A DNA stretch of 64,000 nucleotides. It comes from Paraspadella gotoi (lineage: Eukaryota; Chaetognatha). The position numbers were made by a program, and so were the translations under genes. Below, in pieces: positions 11,742 through 23,169 of the stretch. Position 1 is the first letter of the stretch. Every line of letters begins with the position of its first letter. The notes under the pieces are model-generated. The model saw only the letters and a program-made list of their open reading frames with translations. It had not been told where the DNA came from and ran no database searches. Location: positions 24,797,605 to 24,861,604 of the forward strand of contig CM119265.1 in assembly GCA_051294375.1 (NCBI GenBank), given 5' to 3'.

Positions 11742-12790
11742 ATGAAGTTCGTCTACTTTCTCTTGATATTTGGTTTCATATTAATTTTAACTGAAGGTAA
11801 GCAAATTATATTTTCTACTGTAATCCTGAAATGCCTAAAGTTTGATCAATCATTCCATATACTTTTTATCCTATATTTCAACTAGCCAAACCGTCGGGGG
11901 AAGTTAAAGAAAAGTCCATAGAGGAAATCATGGATTTGTTGGGCTCATTGATCGAGCGGAGGAAAGAAAAAGAAGGCGAGTTTTTTTGTTTATTTTTTTA
12001 TTTATTTTTTTGCTTAATAATTTTTTTGCTTTAATTTTTCGCTTGGTTATTTTTTTATCCTTTTATTACTTACTTTATTGTCTTGTTTTTTATTTGACAA
12101 TTCGGCGAGCAATAAAATAAAATAACGTTCAAAGTTTCTCATTTGTCAATTTTCTAAAGAACATCAGCGTATTTCACATCGCCATCTTGGTTTTTCAGAC
12201 GATCTTTTGACGGGAGACGAAATCTTGCATTTGAAGCCTTTCAAGGATAAAACCAACGACGGTAAAGATTTTTATTTCACGTTTGTTTTCTCATTGTTAG
12301 CAAATGGAAACTTGCATTGGATGACCTAAATAATGAGAAGTGCTGTTGGGATAAAGCAAATAATCTCTGATTTTGGTTGGGCACTCGGGGTCTCTCTCTC
12401 TCTCTTTCTTTCTCTCTCTCTCTCTCTCCTCTCAGATCTCCTTCCTCTCCGATCTTCGGTCTCTCTCTCTCTATCTCGGTCTCGACTTTTTGCTGTCTCC
12501 CTTACTCACTTAATTTGGCCCTTTAGATGATCCGTCTCATGGATTAAAATTTTGGTCATAAAAAAGATAAAACTTGTTACTCTGTTTAAAAATTGCCACA
12601 GACTGAGGTTATTAATTAAAAAATCCTTTAATGGTAAGTAAAATAAATAAAAAGAAACTATAGTATAGTACAAAACGTGGCTGACTCACACCTTTATCCC
12701 ACAGGAAAAGAAATTGACGAACTGATGCCATCTGGAGGCGGAGACGAAATAGGCCAACTTGGCACGGGACCGGAAAACGTTGTCTTGGAG

Positions 12791-12848
<58 letters not shown>

Positions 12849-15800
12849 GAGAATTTTTTGAATTTTTGAATTTATTTAATGGCACAAAATAAAACAATAG
12901 GCCATAGAAAGCTACTTCATTACATTTAAGAGAGAGGGAATCTCGCTTGAAAACTTGGACAATTAAAAAAGTGAATCCATTTTAAATAAAAAACATTGGG
13001 GAGAGAGAGAGAGAGAGAGAGATTTTTGTGTTGATCGTTATTTGTTTTCAATGAAATAAATATTTGTATTTTTTTTTCAATGTCTTTTTTTCTGTCGACC
13101 ATCAGACTCGGTTTGACTATGACAAGACCATTGATGAGTTGATGCCAGAATCTCACGCAGATGAAAGGGATGAAGAAAAGAGGAATGCGGTCAAAGGCCG
13201 GTCAGTAATAAATAAATGTTCATCAGTATGAAATAGAATGCCATGAGAGGCAAAGCCATCGATGGCGTGTCAGTATTAAACGAAATGCCATCAAAGTAGG
13301 GTCAGTATTAAACAAAATGGCAATAAAGGCAGGTCAGTATTGAACACAATGCCATCAAAGGCGGGTCAGTAATTCAGTATAAAACAAAATGGCATTAAAG
13401 GCGGGTCAGTATTGAACACAACGCCATCAAAGGCGTGTCAGTATTAAACAAAAGGTCATCAAAGGTGCGTCAGTATAAAACAAACTTCCTTTGATGGCAG
13501 GTCCGTCCTGAAATTAATGCCATCGAAGGTCGGATAATGCCATCAAAGATCAAGATGGGTTTGGTTTTGAAAAAAAAAAAAAAATCCAGAGTTTTCGTTT
13601 TCTTTTCAGTCGTCGCGAATCGTTTCTCGTCGCAGGCGATTGACTAAATCCACTTACCCAAATCGCATCCCTCTTCCCACCCCCCTCCTCCTCTTTTACT
13701 CACCCTCCCAAACCTCACCCAAAAGCCGCTGGACGGACGGGATCGTCCCCTTCGAGTTGAGCGACGAAATTCGACGCAACGAAAATTACGAACGCGAAAT
13801 CTACGAAGCCATGCGAGAGTGGGAGTCGGCCACTTGCGTCAAGTTTCAACCCGCTCAAGTCGGCCAGAGAAACAAGATTCACATCCGGGCGGACAAGACC
13901 GGATGTTGGTCGATGGTCGGCATGATTGGCGGAACGCAGACGGTGAGTAGAGCTTTGTATGTTTGTTTGTTTGTTTGTTTGTTTGTTTGTTTTTTTTGTT
14001 TGTTTGTTTGTTAGCTGTTGGCATCATCGTTTGTTTTCCTTTTTGTGTTTTTTTTTCTTTTTCTGTAATCATTTGTCTTTTTTTATTATTATTTATTAAT
14101 TAAAATAAATCAGTTTATATTTGTTTTCTGTTTTTTGTGTTGTTTTTTTTTTTTTGTTTTTTTTTTTTTACTAAACTGTTATTTTCGATTTTTCTTTTAT
14201 CGTTCGTCAGGTGTCACTCCAACGCGATGATGCATGACTGTGCGGCGTGATATTGCACGAGTTGGGTCATGCCCTTGGATTTCACCACGAACAGACCAGG
14301 CGAGCCTTAACTTTCTTTTATTTTTTACTTTCCATCTTTCTATCATGGTATGTGGACTAAAATCCACCAACCGTTCATCAGCGGCCATTGGTGCCGGAGG
14401 AAAATCATTCGCCTCCCAACCCAAAGGTCCGGGTTCTAGCCCGGTGGTCGTCTGGCAGTTAAGAGGACGGGGCGCTTAACCCGCCTGTAACATAGTGTTA
14501 CAGCCTGATCCGAAGCTCAGGGACTGCTTATATTGAACGGTTCTGTCATTAACACATAACAATAATTATTGTCTCTTCATTGGTGAGCCCGACTTCCGAA
14601 CACAACAGCAACAACAACACTTTCAGGCGACATGCCTCAACATGGCGATGCACTTTCGCCCACAACCATCAGGCGACATGCCTCAACTTGGTGACAAACT
14701 TTCACCAACAACAACAATTCACTAAAGAGACGCTACAGACTTCTCCCTACGGGAGGGGGGGATGTATGGTGGACTAAAATCCACAACCGTTCATCAGCGG
14801 CCATTGGTGCCGGAGGAAAATCATTCGCCTCCCCAACCCAAAGGCCGGGGTTCTAGCCCGGTGGTCGTCTGGCAGTTAAGAGGGACGGGGCGCTTAACCC
14901 TCCTGTAACATAGTGTTACAGCCTGATCCGAAGCTCAGGGATGCTTATATTGAACGGTTCTGTCATTAGCACATAACAATAATTATTGTCTCTTCAATGC
15001 GGTCTATCTATCTATTCTTTACACCATCGATCATATCCCCATTAAAAAAAAAAAAACAGAAAAGATCGTGACGAATACTTGACGGTTTTCCTCGATCGCG
15101 TTATCGATAAACAATTGCACAATTATCGCAAAGTGTCCGACGAATATTTGGACGAATCGACTCCGTACGACTACCTTTCCATCATGCACTACGGAAAATA
15201 CAGTTTCGCCAAGACGAAAGATACCACTACAGTAAGTAACGAGGTTTCGAGAAGTGCCTGACGTTTGGGTTTAGTCGGAACTATTTTTTGGGGGGGGTAA
15301 ATTTTAAATCAATTGGCTTATCCAAGTTTTTATTTGTCTTTTTCTCCTTCCTGATTTTACTTGATTTCAGTCAATGATTTTTGTTATTGTTTCATACTTG
15401 TGTAGTCACGTGACGACGGATTACTATAGTCACGTGATCAGAAAGTAAAAGCGGCATATATACAGTAATATTTGTTTGTTTTACTTAACGGAGAATAATA
15501 AACCATAAAATTATTTTGTTTAGAAAGAGAAATACGTAACGATGTTGCCGAAAAATCGCTGTTACACGGAATTGATCGGAAAGGCAAGACATCTTTCTTA
15601 CTACGATCACAAGTGAGTTTTTTTTCTTCTTACTGACATCGGCCGATATCTTGTCAGTCTGTCCGTCGTTATTAATTATTTCGCAAGTTTTTTCTTTTAA
15701 TTTAAACAAAATTCTTGAAATTGAAAATTTCCTCTTTTCAAAATTTTAAATCTTCAATTTTTCAAATCCCCCAGATTGATGAACAAGATATACGGCTGCA

Positions 15801-16405
15801 CGTCGGGCTGCGGTCGCCTGCGCTGCAAGTCCGACTGCTACGCGACCCGCAGCGGCTCGAACGACTCCTGTCACTGCGTCTGCCTCGACAACTCGAACAA
15901 CGACTGCGAGGGCGGCTCTTGCTTCGCCGGCGACAAATACAACAACTGCCCCGAACTGCGAAAGAACTCGCCCGGTTTTACTTGCTATCGTTACGAGAAG
16001 GAATGCTGCGAAACTTGCAAAGGTTTCAAGCAATATCCACAGTGCCGATCCGTCGGTGATCGCTACACCAGCTGCAGAGAATTGGCCAAGTCCCCCGCCT
16101 ACTGCGAGCGCCACACCGATTGTTGTCACAGCTGCGCGGCGGCCAAGGAGGCGGGCCAGGAGTGCCAGCGGGATTACTTTAACAACTGCGCCAGCCTGGC
16201 CAAGAGCAATCCGTCGAGGACCTGCAGGGTCAATGCGAAGGAATGCTGCCTTACCTGCAAGAATGTTGGTATCGGACCGGACCCCAACTGCCCCAAGGGG
16301 AATCAATACAGCAATTGCGACGATCTGATTCGGTCCTGGGGAAAAGATAGGATTTGCCAAGACGATCAGTTCAAGATTAGCTGTTGTTACAGTTGCTCTC
16401 TGTGA
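11742..16405 (+). CDS. Astacin-family metalloprotease with six-cysteine modules
   Basis: Proposed exons: 11742-11796, 11886-11975, 12199-12261, 12705-12790, 13106-13200, 13610-13621 (tentative), 13726-13942, 14211-14299, 15060-15231, 15524-15612, 15775-16405; about 532 aa. An N-terminal signal peptide ('MKFVYFLLIFGFILIL') is followed by an acidic propeptide of ~110 aa with basic residues before 'RWTDGIVPFEL', the usual start of the mature astacin domain. The zinc motif HELGHALGFHHEQTR and the distal 'SIMHYG' Met-turn/Tyr are both present. The tail (from 15805) has one cysteine-dense segment and four modules with C-x(6-7)-C-x(8-10)-C-x(6-8)-CC-x2-C spacing, reminiscent of ShK/SXC domains. A secreted zinc endopeptidase is expected. 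Exon 14211-14299 carries an in-frame TGA just before HELGH. Three introns begin with GC. Partner substrates are unknown. Confidence 0.85.
12791..12849. repeat. (GA)n tract starting at a splice donor
   Basis: The GA run begins directly at the proposed GC donor (GAG|GCGAGA) of an astacin-gene intron. Confidence 0.85.
13190..13560 (+). repeat. ~34-bp minisatellite in astacin intron, includes donor-like sites
   Basis: About nine imperfect units of the type AATGCCATCAAAGGCGG followed by GTCAGTATTAAACA. The end of the preceding exon and its donor (AATGCGGTCAAAGGCCG|GTCAGTAATAAA) has the same sequence, so the unit appears to derive from the exon/intron junction. Confidence 0.85.
14345..14997 (-). 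repeat. Repeat family A, 1.5 units, inside astacin intron
   Basis: Reverse-complement copy of the 8315-9386 unit. The second, partial unit starts near 14764. It contains GGGTTCTAGCCCGGTGG and ends TTATTGTCTCTTCA. It sits wholly within the intron 14300-15059. Confidence 0.9.
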
Positions 16406-16439
16406 GACGGCAATGATTTTTTTTTGGGGCAATAACAAT

Positions 16440-16445
16440 AATAAA
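16440..16445 (+). terminator. Polyadenylation signal AATAAA after astacin gene
   Basis: Located 35 nt after the stop codon of the astacin gene. Confidence 0.6.
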
Positions 16446-16960
16446 TCTACGATTTTTAAAAAAATATATAATGACGAAGAGTTAGTTTCACAGTTTTATT
16501 TTTGTTAAACTTAAAGGCTGTAGAACAGCACAAATTCCTCCAATAGTGAGGCTATACGTAGAAGGATTAAGGACAGCCAATAAAGACATTTTCTGGGTTG
16601 ATTTAATTGCTTCTCGGTATGACTAGCGCGGTATTTATTTCTCAAGAACATAAAAACATAAAACATAAAACAACCCTGACTTCTAAGTGTTGATGTTTGA
16701 TGTTTGATGTTAAAAAAATGTTTTAAGTGTTGATCGTTTAAATTCAATTTTCTTAAAAGCCGCCAATTCGGGTCGGCTAAACAACGCCGCCTCGTTGGCC
16801 GGCGATACGGACTTTCTCTCTCGCCTTAAAACAAATCGCGCGAACCGTAAAACGGAGTCGCGAATCTTCAATGCCCCATGGAAATCCTCATGCACCATGG
16901 AATGAGCATCGACCGTGACGGGTCGCTGGTCGGGATCAGGAGGGACGGGTTGGGGGTGGG

Positions 16961-17000
<40 letters not shown>

Positions 17001-17366
17001 AAACGGATATCTGATCGTCTTGAGTGATTGGTGGCAATCTGATTTCGAGATGAAGCGCAAACGAGAAAATCGAATTCCGTTGATGCTGAGCGGAGAGAAG
17101 CAGTCAGAGTCTCAGACCGTTGCTGATTTGTGGCGATCGCAATTGCTCACTGGATTCGTAAATGGACGAAAAAAAAAATATTTTCGAATTTATTTCTTGC
17201 TCGAATCTGAAGCCGAAATAAAAAAAAAAAACGAATAAGAGAAAAACAAACCTAAGCCAAAACCGCGAAACGTAAAAACAAAACAAAGAATAAGACATAA
17301 AGCGAAAGGAGAAAAATCGGGAAAGAGAGAATAAAAAATCCAATGTTCCGAGATTCTTTCTCTCTG

Positions 17367-17427
<61 letters not shown>

Positions 17428-17719
17428 TTCTCTCCCGATTCGAATCTTATATTTATCCACTTTCTTTTCTCTTCATAGAAAAAGGGAAAGAATGAGAAAA
17501 GAGAAAACTGCCATAAATGTTTTTGCCGGCATTTCGCCATCCACGCGCGGAAGCACGCTTCCTATTCTCGGGACGGCGAGCGCTGCAGCTGCGGGCCGAC
17601 GCGGCTGAGACGGTATCGCTGCGGCGCGTCGGCTGCGGCAGCTGTCGCGGCTGCTGACTCACGAAGTTTTCCTGAGTCGGCGGATGCCGGCGGGAAACGA
17701 GGGGGTGGGGGGGAGCGAG
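16446..17719. other. Region without assigned gene; GA/CT tracts and GC-rich patch
   Basis: GA tract 16964-16996 and CT tract 17360-17420. Two patches look coding-like but are unassigned. One is 16757-16915, open on both strands. The other is 17505-17715, very GC-rich, with a Cys/His-rich reading on the plus strand. No splice chain or family match could be established for either. Confidence 0.4.
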
Positions 17720-18544
17720 CGTGCGCGGCAGAGTGCGAGGCGGGAATTGCATTAAACGGGAAGTTATAAGGAATGTGGTATGAGATTTAATTGAAACAGG
17801 AATTTGAAAGAGAAACTGGGAATAGTTGATTTAAGCCGGAAACTAATTCTGGAAGGTGGCAGGAGTTAGTTAAGGCGGGAGGTTAAAGGGATTGGGACCT
17901 GTGTTCTCCGATCCTCAGGAAAGGTCATTTCTATATTGACAACACTGCCCTTTGCAATTAATACAAAGAAATTAAAACTTAAGTTTATAAATAGTAAGTT
18001 GATGAGAAATTGTTCAGGCGGGAGGTTAAAAGAGAAAGAATTAGTAGTAATAATTTCTTTCCAGATTGACTGAGAAAATTGATAAGGAATAAAAGATTTA
18101 AAAATGGAAATGAGAAAACGACCTAATTCTAAACCTACAGACAAGTAATTGAGTTTGCTCTTTTTCAAGAGCATAAGATAGTCACAGTGAAGTATTAGAT
18201 GACAATTGTGAAATGAATGTAACTTAAGAAAGAAGAAAAATTGAAAACTGACGGAGAAAAATCACTAAGGATTAGACAGTTAAATTAGTTAAATTAGGAT
18301 ATACCGGGAACCACTTTGAATTTCTTATCCGTATTGGGAAATTAAGTGGTTAATTCCAGTGATATTTGTGAAAGAGAAATAAATGTCGCGGGGTGAAGGG
18401 ATAGAACTTGTGTGAGGCTTTATTTGTGTGGGGGTTGATGATTAGGTGGGCGGGCGGTTCGTCCCCCACCCCGTCGGTAAAAGGAAAAGCGATCCTGAGA
18501 TTTAAGGATGGCAGAGTTTATCCCTTCATAGGGAGGGAGGGAAG

Positions 18545-18598
<54 letters not shown>
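18545..18598. repeat. (GA)n tract
   Basis: Pure GA dinucleotides. The corresponding tract in the second copy is at 21302-21369. Confidence 0.95.
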
Positions 18599-18601
<3 letters not shown>

Positions 18602-18684
18602 GAATCGTCAAAATGGATGTATGGAATTAGTGACAATTGCGATCTGAGGGGCTGAAGGGGGGGAGGAAGAATCGTTGGGGGGGA

Positions 18685-18955
18685 AGAAAAGGATTGGGGT
18701 TGGAGTGGGCGGCCGATCGAAAAAGGATTGGGATTGGAGGGGTGGCAATCGAAAGGATTGGGGTTGGATTGGCAGCTGATCGAAAAGGATTGGGGTTGGA
18801 GAGGGGGCCAATCAAAAGGATTGGGTTGGAGTGGGCATCCAATCGAAAAGGATTGGAGTTGGATATGGAGGCATCGAAAAGGATTGGGGTTGGGTTGGGC
18901 AGCTGATCGAAAAGGATTTGGGGTTGGAGTGGGTGGCTGATCGAAGAGGTTAACT
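18685..18955 (+). repeat. ~39-bp minisatellite, first copy
   Basis: Imperfect units of the form GATCGAAAAGGATTGGGGTT followed by GGATTGGGCAGCT, about seven copies. The same array recurs at 21455-21740 in the second large repeat. Confidence 0.9.
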
Positions 18956-19579
18956 CGAGACGAAGGGCGTGGAACCGGAAGAAGGCGGGCGTGGGGTTCA
19001 AAAGAATATAGGGGTTCCTAAAAACTGGTCAAAATAGGTTAAGGTTTTAAGTTGTTTTATTGTATAGTTGTTTTAAAAATTAAAGAAAATATAAAAAAGC
19101 CAAGCAAAGCTACAGGTTTTCCTTACGGTGAACGTCTGCATTTTTCTTTTGATTTTTAACGATTAATTTTCTGTGGGTTTTTAATATTTAGTTTTAAATT
19201 TTTCTTTTGAAGCTTTTTTCAATTTATTTTCTATCCTTTTTTTTTTCGGCGAATAAAACTTTTAAAGAAAAGAATAAAAATCTAACAACATGAAGAGAAA
19301 CAAAGAAAGAGAAAGGAATAAGTGGAGGGAGTGAAATAAGAGGAGGAGGAGGAGAGGATGCAAAAAAAGAAAATAGAGGATGGATTCTATGACGGAACGG
19401 TCCTCGGAGATTTACGCCGGCAGCCTTGGCACAAAATGCGCACCGATTCTCGGAGGAATTTTATGGGCGGAGCAAAAACATAAATGCGCAACAGAGATGG
19501 AGAGGAGAGAGAGAGAGGGGGAGAAGGGGAAAGTAAGGTAGGAAGAGGAAGAGGGGGAAGGAGGATCAAGAGGGGGAAG

Positions 19580-19622
19580 GGTAGGAGAGAGAGAGAGAGT
19601 GAGAGAGTGAGAGAGAGGGAGA

Positions 19623-19716
<94 letters not shown>

Positions 19717-19718
19717 CA
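19580..19718. repeat. (GA)n tract
   Basis: About 140 bp of GA dinucleotides with GT/GGGA interruptions. The second-copy equivalent at 22350-22443 is shorter. Confidence 0.95.
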
Positions 19719-20444
19719 GAGTTTTCGTGGAAAAGGGATTTTGTATCGGGTCGGTCCTCGAAGAAAACGGCGAGTGAAACCGTTTAAGTCTTTAGAGCAT
19801 AATCGTAATTCTTTATAATTATCTTGAGTGATTATGCGAAGTTCATTTAAAAAAAAAACAACAACAACTTCTTGTATCGAGATTAATATTTATGGGGAAT
19901 TTATTAGCTTATTAGTGTCAACAATACGCGACCGCATTTTAAGATTGCGGTTTGTTCTCCGTCTTAATCTTGAAAAAAAAAAAACTATTCCGTGTTTTGG
20001 ATTTAAAAATAGGATTTTGGATTTATTTACTAGCATATTTATCGTCTGAAACAAATGAGCATCGACGAGCGATCCGACGTCGACAGACGCTCGACGTTCC
20101 TTCTCTAATTCCAGCCACCGTGGACGATCCACTCCAGTCCGATCGAAGAGAAGTTCGCTTCAGAAGTTCGTCAACGAGAGAATACAAAGGGTCTCCGATC
20201 GGACGTCTTCGTCGTTTGTTGTTGTCGAAATCTAAATCTAAATAGCCTTACCCTCCGATCGCATCGAATTTTGAGGTAAGGAAACGCATATCACAGCTGC
20301 TGTTCGGCTGTTCGAAAGTGTGCAGTGCACACAGTGTGCACTGAGTAGTACAAACATCGCGGATACGACGTGTACGTGAAAATCGATCCAGTCATTCATA
20401 AGTTAAAATGCTCAAATTTTGAGTCAAAAAACAAATACTATGGT

Positions 20445-20469
20445 NNNNNNNNNNNNNNNNNNNNNNNNN
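20445..20469. other. Assembly gap (25 N)
   Basis: Twenty-five N flanked by the two copies of the ~2.7 kb repeat. The fixed length suggests a placeholder rather than a measured gap. Confidence 1.
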
Positions 20470-21299
20470 CGTGCGCGGCAGAGTGCGAGGCGGGAATTGC
20501 ATTAAACGGGAAGTTATAAGGGAATGTGGTATGAGATTTAATTGAGACAGGAATTTGAAAGAGAAACTGGGAATAGTTGATTTAAGCCGGAAACTAATTC
20601 TGGAAGGTGGCAGAAGTTAGTTAAGGCGGGAGGTTAAAGGGATTGGGACCTGTGTTTCTCTGAGTCCTCAGGAAAGGTCATTCTATATTGACAACACTGC
20701 CCTTTGCAATTAATACAAAGAAATTAAAACTTAAGTTTATAAATAGTAAGTTGATGTAGAAATTGTTCAGGCGGGAGGTTAAAAAGAGAAAGTGAGCGCG
20801 TATTAAGTCAGTTGAATAATTTATCTTTCACAAGATTTGACTGAGAAAAATTGATAAGGAGATAAAAATGATTTAAAAATGGAATGAGAAAACGACCTAA
20901 TTCTAAACCTACAGACAAGTAGATTGAGTTTGCTCTTTTTCAAGAGCATAAGATAGTCACAGTGAAGTATAGATGACAATTGTGAAATGAATGTAACTTA
21001 AGAAAGAAGAAAAATTGAAAACTGACGGAGAAAATCACTAAGGATTAGACGGTTAAATTAGTTAAATTAGGATATTTGAATTTCTTATCCGCATTGGGAA
21101 ATTAAATGGTTAATTCCAGTGATATTTGTGAAAGAGAAATAAATGTTCGGCGGGGTGAAGGGATAGAACTTGTGTGAGGCTATATTTGTGTGGGGGTTGA
21201 TGATTAGGTGGGCGGGCGGTTCGTCCCCCACCCCGTCGGTAAAAGGAAAAGCGATCCTGAGATTTTAAGGATGGCAGAGTTTATCCCTTCATAGGGAGG

Positions 21300-21373
<74 letters not shown>

Positions 21374-22382
21374 ATCGTCAAAATGGATGTCATGGAATTA
21401 GTGACAAATGCGATCTGAGGGGCTGAAGGGGGGGAGGAAGAATCGTTGAGGGGGGAAGAAAAGGATTGGGTTGGAGTGGGCGGCCCGATCGAAAAGGATT
21501 GGGGTTGGATTGTTTGCAGCTGATCGAAAAGGATTGGGGTCTGAGATAGGGTGGACAAATCGGAAGAATTGGAGGGTTGGATAGGGTGCCAATCGAAAAG
21601 GATTGGGGTTGGATTGTGGAGCTGATCGAAAAGGATTGGGGTTGGAGAGGGTGGCCAATCAAAAAGGATTGGGGTTGGATTGGGCAGCTGATCGAAAAGG
21701 ATTGGGGTTGGAGTGGGTGGCTGATCGAAGAGGTTAACTCGAGACGAAGGGCGTGGAACCGGAAGAAGAGGTCGTGGGGTTCAAAGAATATAGGGGTTCC
21801 TAAAAACTGGTAAAAATAGGTTAAGGTTTTAAGTTGTTTTAGAAAATTAAAGAAAATATAAAAAAGCCAAGCAAAGCTACAGGTTTTCCTTACGGTGAAC
21901 GTCTGCATTTTCTTTTTGATTTTACGATTAATTTTCTGTGGGTTTTTAATATTTAGTTTAAAATTTTTCTTTTTAAGCTTTTTCAATTTATTTTTCTATC
22001 CTTTTTTTTTCGGCGAATAAAACTTTTAAAGAAAAGAATAAAATCTAACAACATGAAGAGAAACAAAGAAAGAGAAAGGAATAAGTGGAGGGAGTGAAAT
22101 AAGAGGAGGAGGAGGAGGATGCAAAAAAAGAAAAATAGAGGATGGATTCTATGACGGAACGGTCCTCGGAGATTTACGCCGGCAGCCTTGGCACAAAATG
22201 CGCACCGATTCTCGGAGGAATTTTATGGGCGGAGCAAAAACATAAATGCGCAACAGAGATGGAGAGGGAGAGAGAGAGGGGGGAGAAGGGGGAAGTAAGG
22301 TAGGAAGAGGAAGAGGGGGGAAGGAGGATCAAGAGGGGGGAAGGGTAGGAGAGAGAGAGAGAGTGAGAGAGAGGGAGAGAGG

Positions 22383-22442
<60 letters not shown>

Positions 22443-23169
22443 CAGAGTTTTCGATGGAAAAGGGATTTTGTATCGGGTCGGTCTCGAAGAAAACGGCGAG
22501 TGAAACCGTTTAGTCTTTAGAGCATAATCGTAATTCTTTATTAATTATCTTGAGTGATTATGCGAAGTTCATTTAAAAAAAAAACAACAACAACTTCTTG
22601 TATCGAGATTAATATTTATGGGGGAATTTATTAGCTTATTAGTGTCAACAATACGCGACCGCATTTTAAATTGCGGTTTTGTCTCCGTCTTAATCTTGAA
22701 AAAAAACAAACTATTCCGTGTTTTGGATTTAAAAATAGGATTTTGGATTTATTTACTAGCATATTTATCGTCTGAAACAAATGAGCATCGACGAAGCGAT
22801 CCGACGTCGACAGACGCTCGACGTTCCTTCTCTAATTCCAGCCACCGTGGACGATCCACTGCAGTCTCGATCGAAGAGAGTTCGCTTCAAGAAGTTCGTC
22901 AACGAGAGAATACAAAGGGTCTCCGATCGGACGTCTTCGTCGTTGTTGTTGTCGAAATCTAAATCTAATAGCCTTACCCTCCGATCGCATCGAATTTTGA
23001 GGTAAGGAAACGCATATCACAGCTGCTGTTCGGCTGTTCGAAGTGTGCAGTGCACACAGTGTGCACTGAGTAGTACAAACATCGCGGATACGACGTGTAC
23101 GTGAAAATCGATCCAGTCATTCATAAGTTAAAATGCTCAAATTTTGAGTCAAAAACAAAATACTATGGT
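20470..23169 (+). repeat. ~2.7 kb direct repeat, copy 2 (right of gap)
   Basis: Begins at the gap with CGTGCGCGGCAGAGTGCGAG, matching 17720 onward. Unlike copy 1, it carries an intact DEF8 first exon (22781-23001) that splices in phase to the rest of the gene. It ends inside DEF8 intron 1. Confidence 0.9.
21455..21740 (+). repeat. ~39-bp minisatellite, second copy
   Basis: Same unit as 18685-18955, with a few unit-length differences. Confidence 0.9.

Larger units (their letters stand above)
17720..20444 (+). repeat. ~2.7 kb direct repeat, copy 1 (left of gap)
   Basis: Near-identical, apart from many one-base indels, to 20470-23169. It ends exactly at the N gap with TACTATGGT and includes a degraded version of DEF8 exon 1 (20056-20280) in which a one-base deletion after GAGCATCGACGA breaks the frame. 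It most likely represents an unmerged contig overlap or alternative haplotype. Confidence 0.9.

Noticed and set aside
14235-14237. TGA in the astacin exon as a selenocysteine codon
   Set aside because: The conserved cysteine would be one position away in the adjacent frame and no SECIS-like element was recognised; indels are simpler.
15400-15445. Two CACGTGA motifs as E-box regulatory sites
   Set aside because: Inside an intron; short motif expected by chance, also found at several other places in the window.
16757-17120. Coding-like patch open on both strands (minus reading 'DPDQRPVTVDAHSMVHEDF')
   Set aside because: No family recognised, no matching exon on either side, interrupted by a GA tract; left unassigned.
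17505-17760. Cys/His-rich plus-strand reading ('CHKCFCRHFAIHARKH')
   Set aside because: Spacing does not fit a regular C2H2 or RING pattern and the stretch is simply GC-rich; could be a regulatory CpG-rich patch.
18608-19001. Asn/Pro/Phe-rich repeats in open frames
   Set aside because: Translations of the ~39-bp minisatellite; frames differ between the two large copies.
20056-20245. A second DEF8-like first exon
   Set aside because: Frame-broken duplicate of 22781-23001 lying left of the N gap; best explained as an assembly duplicate.
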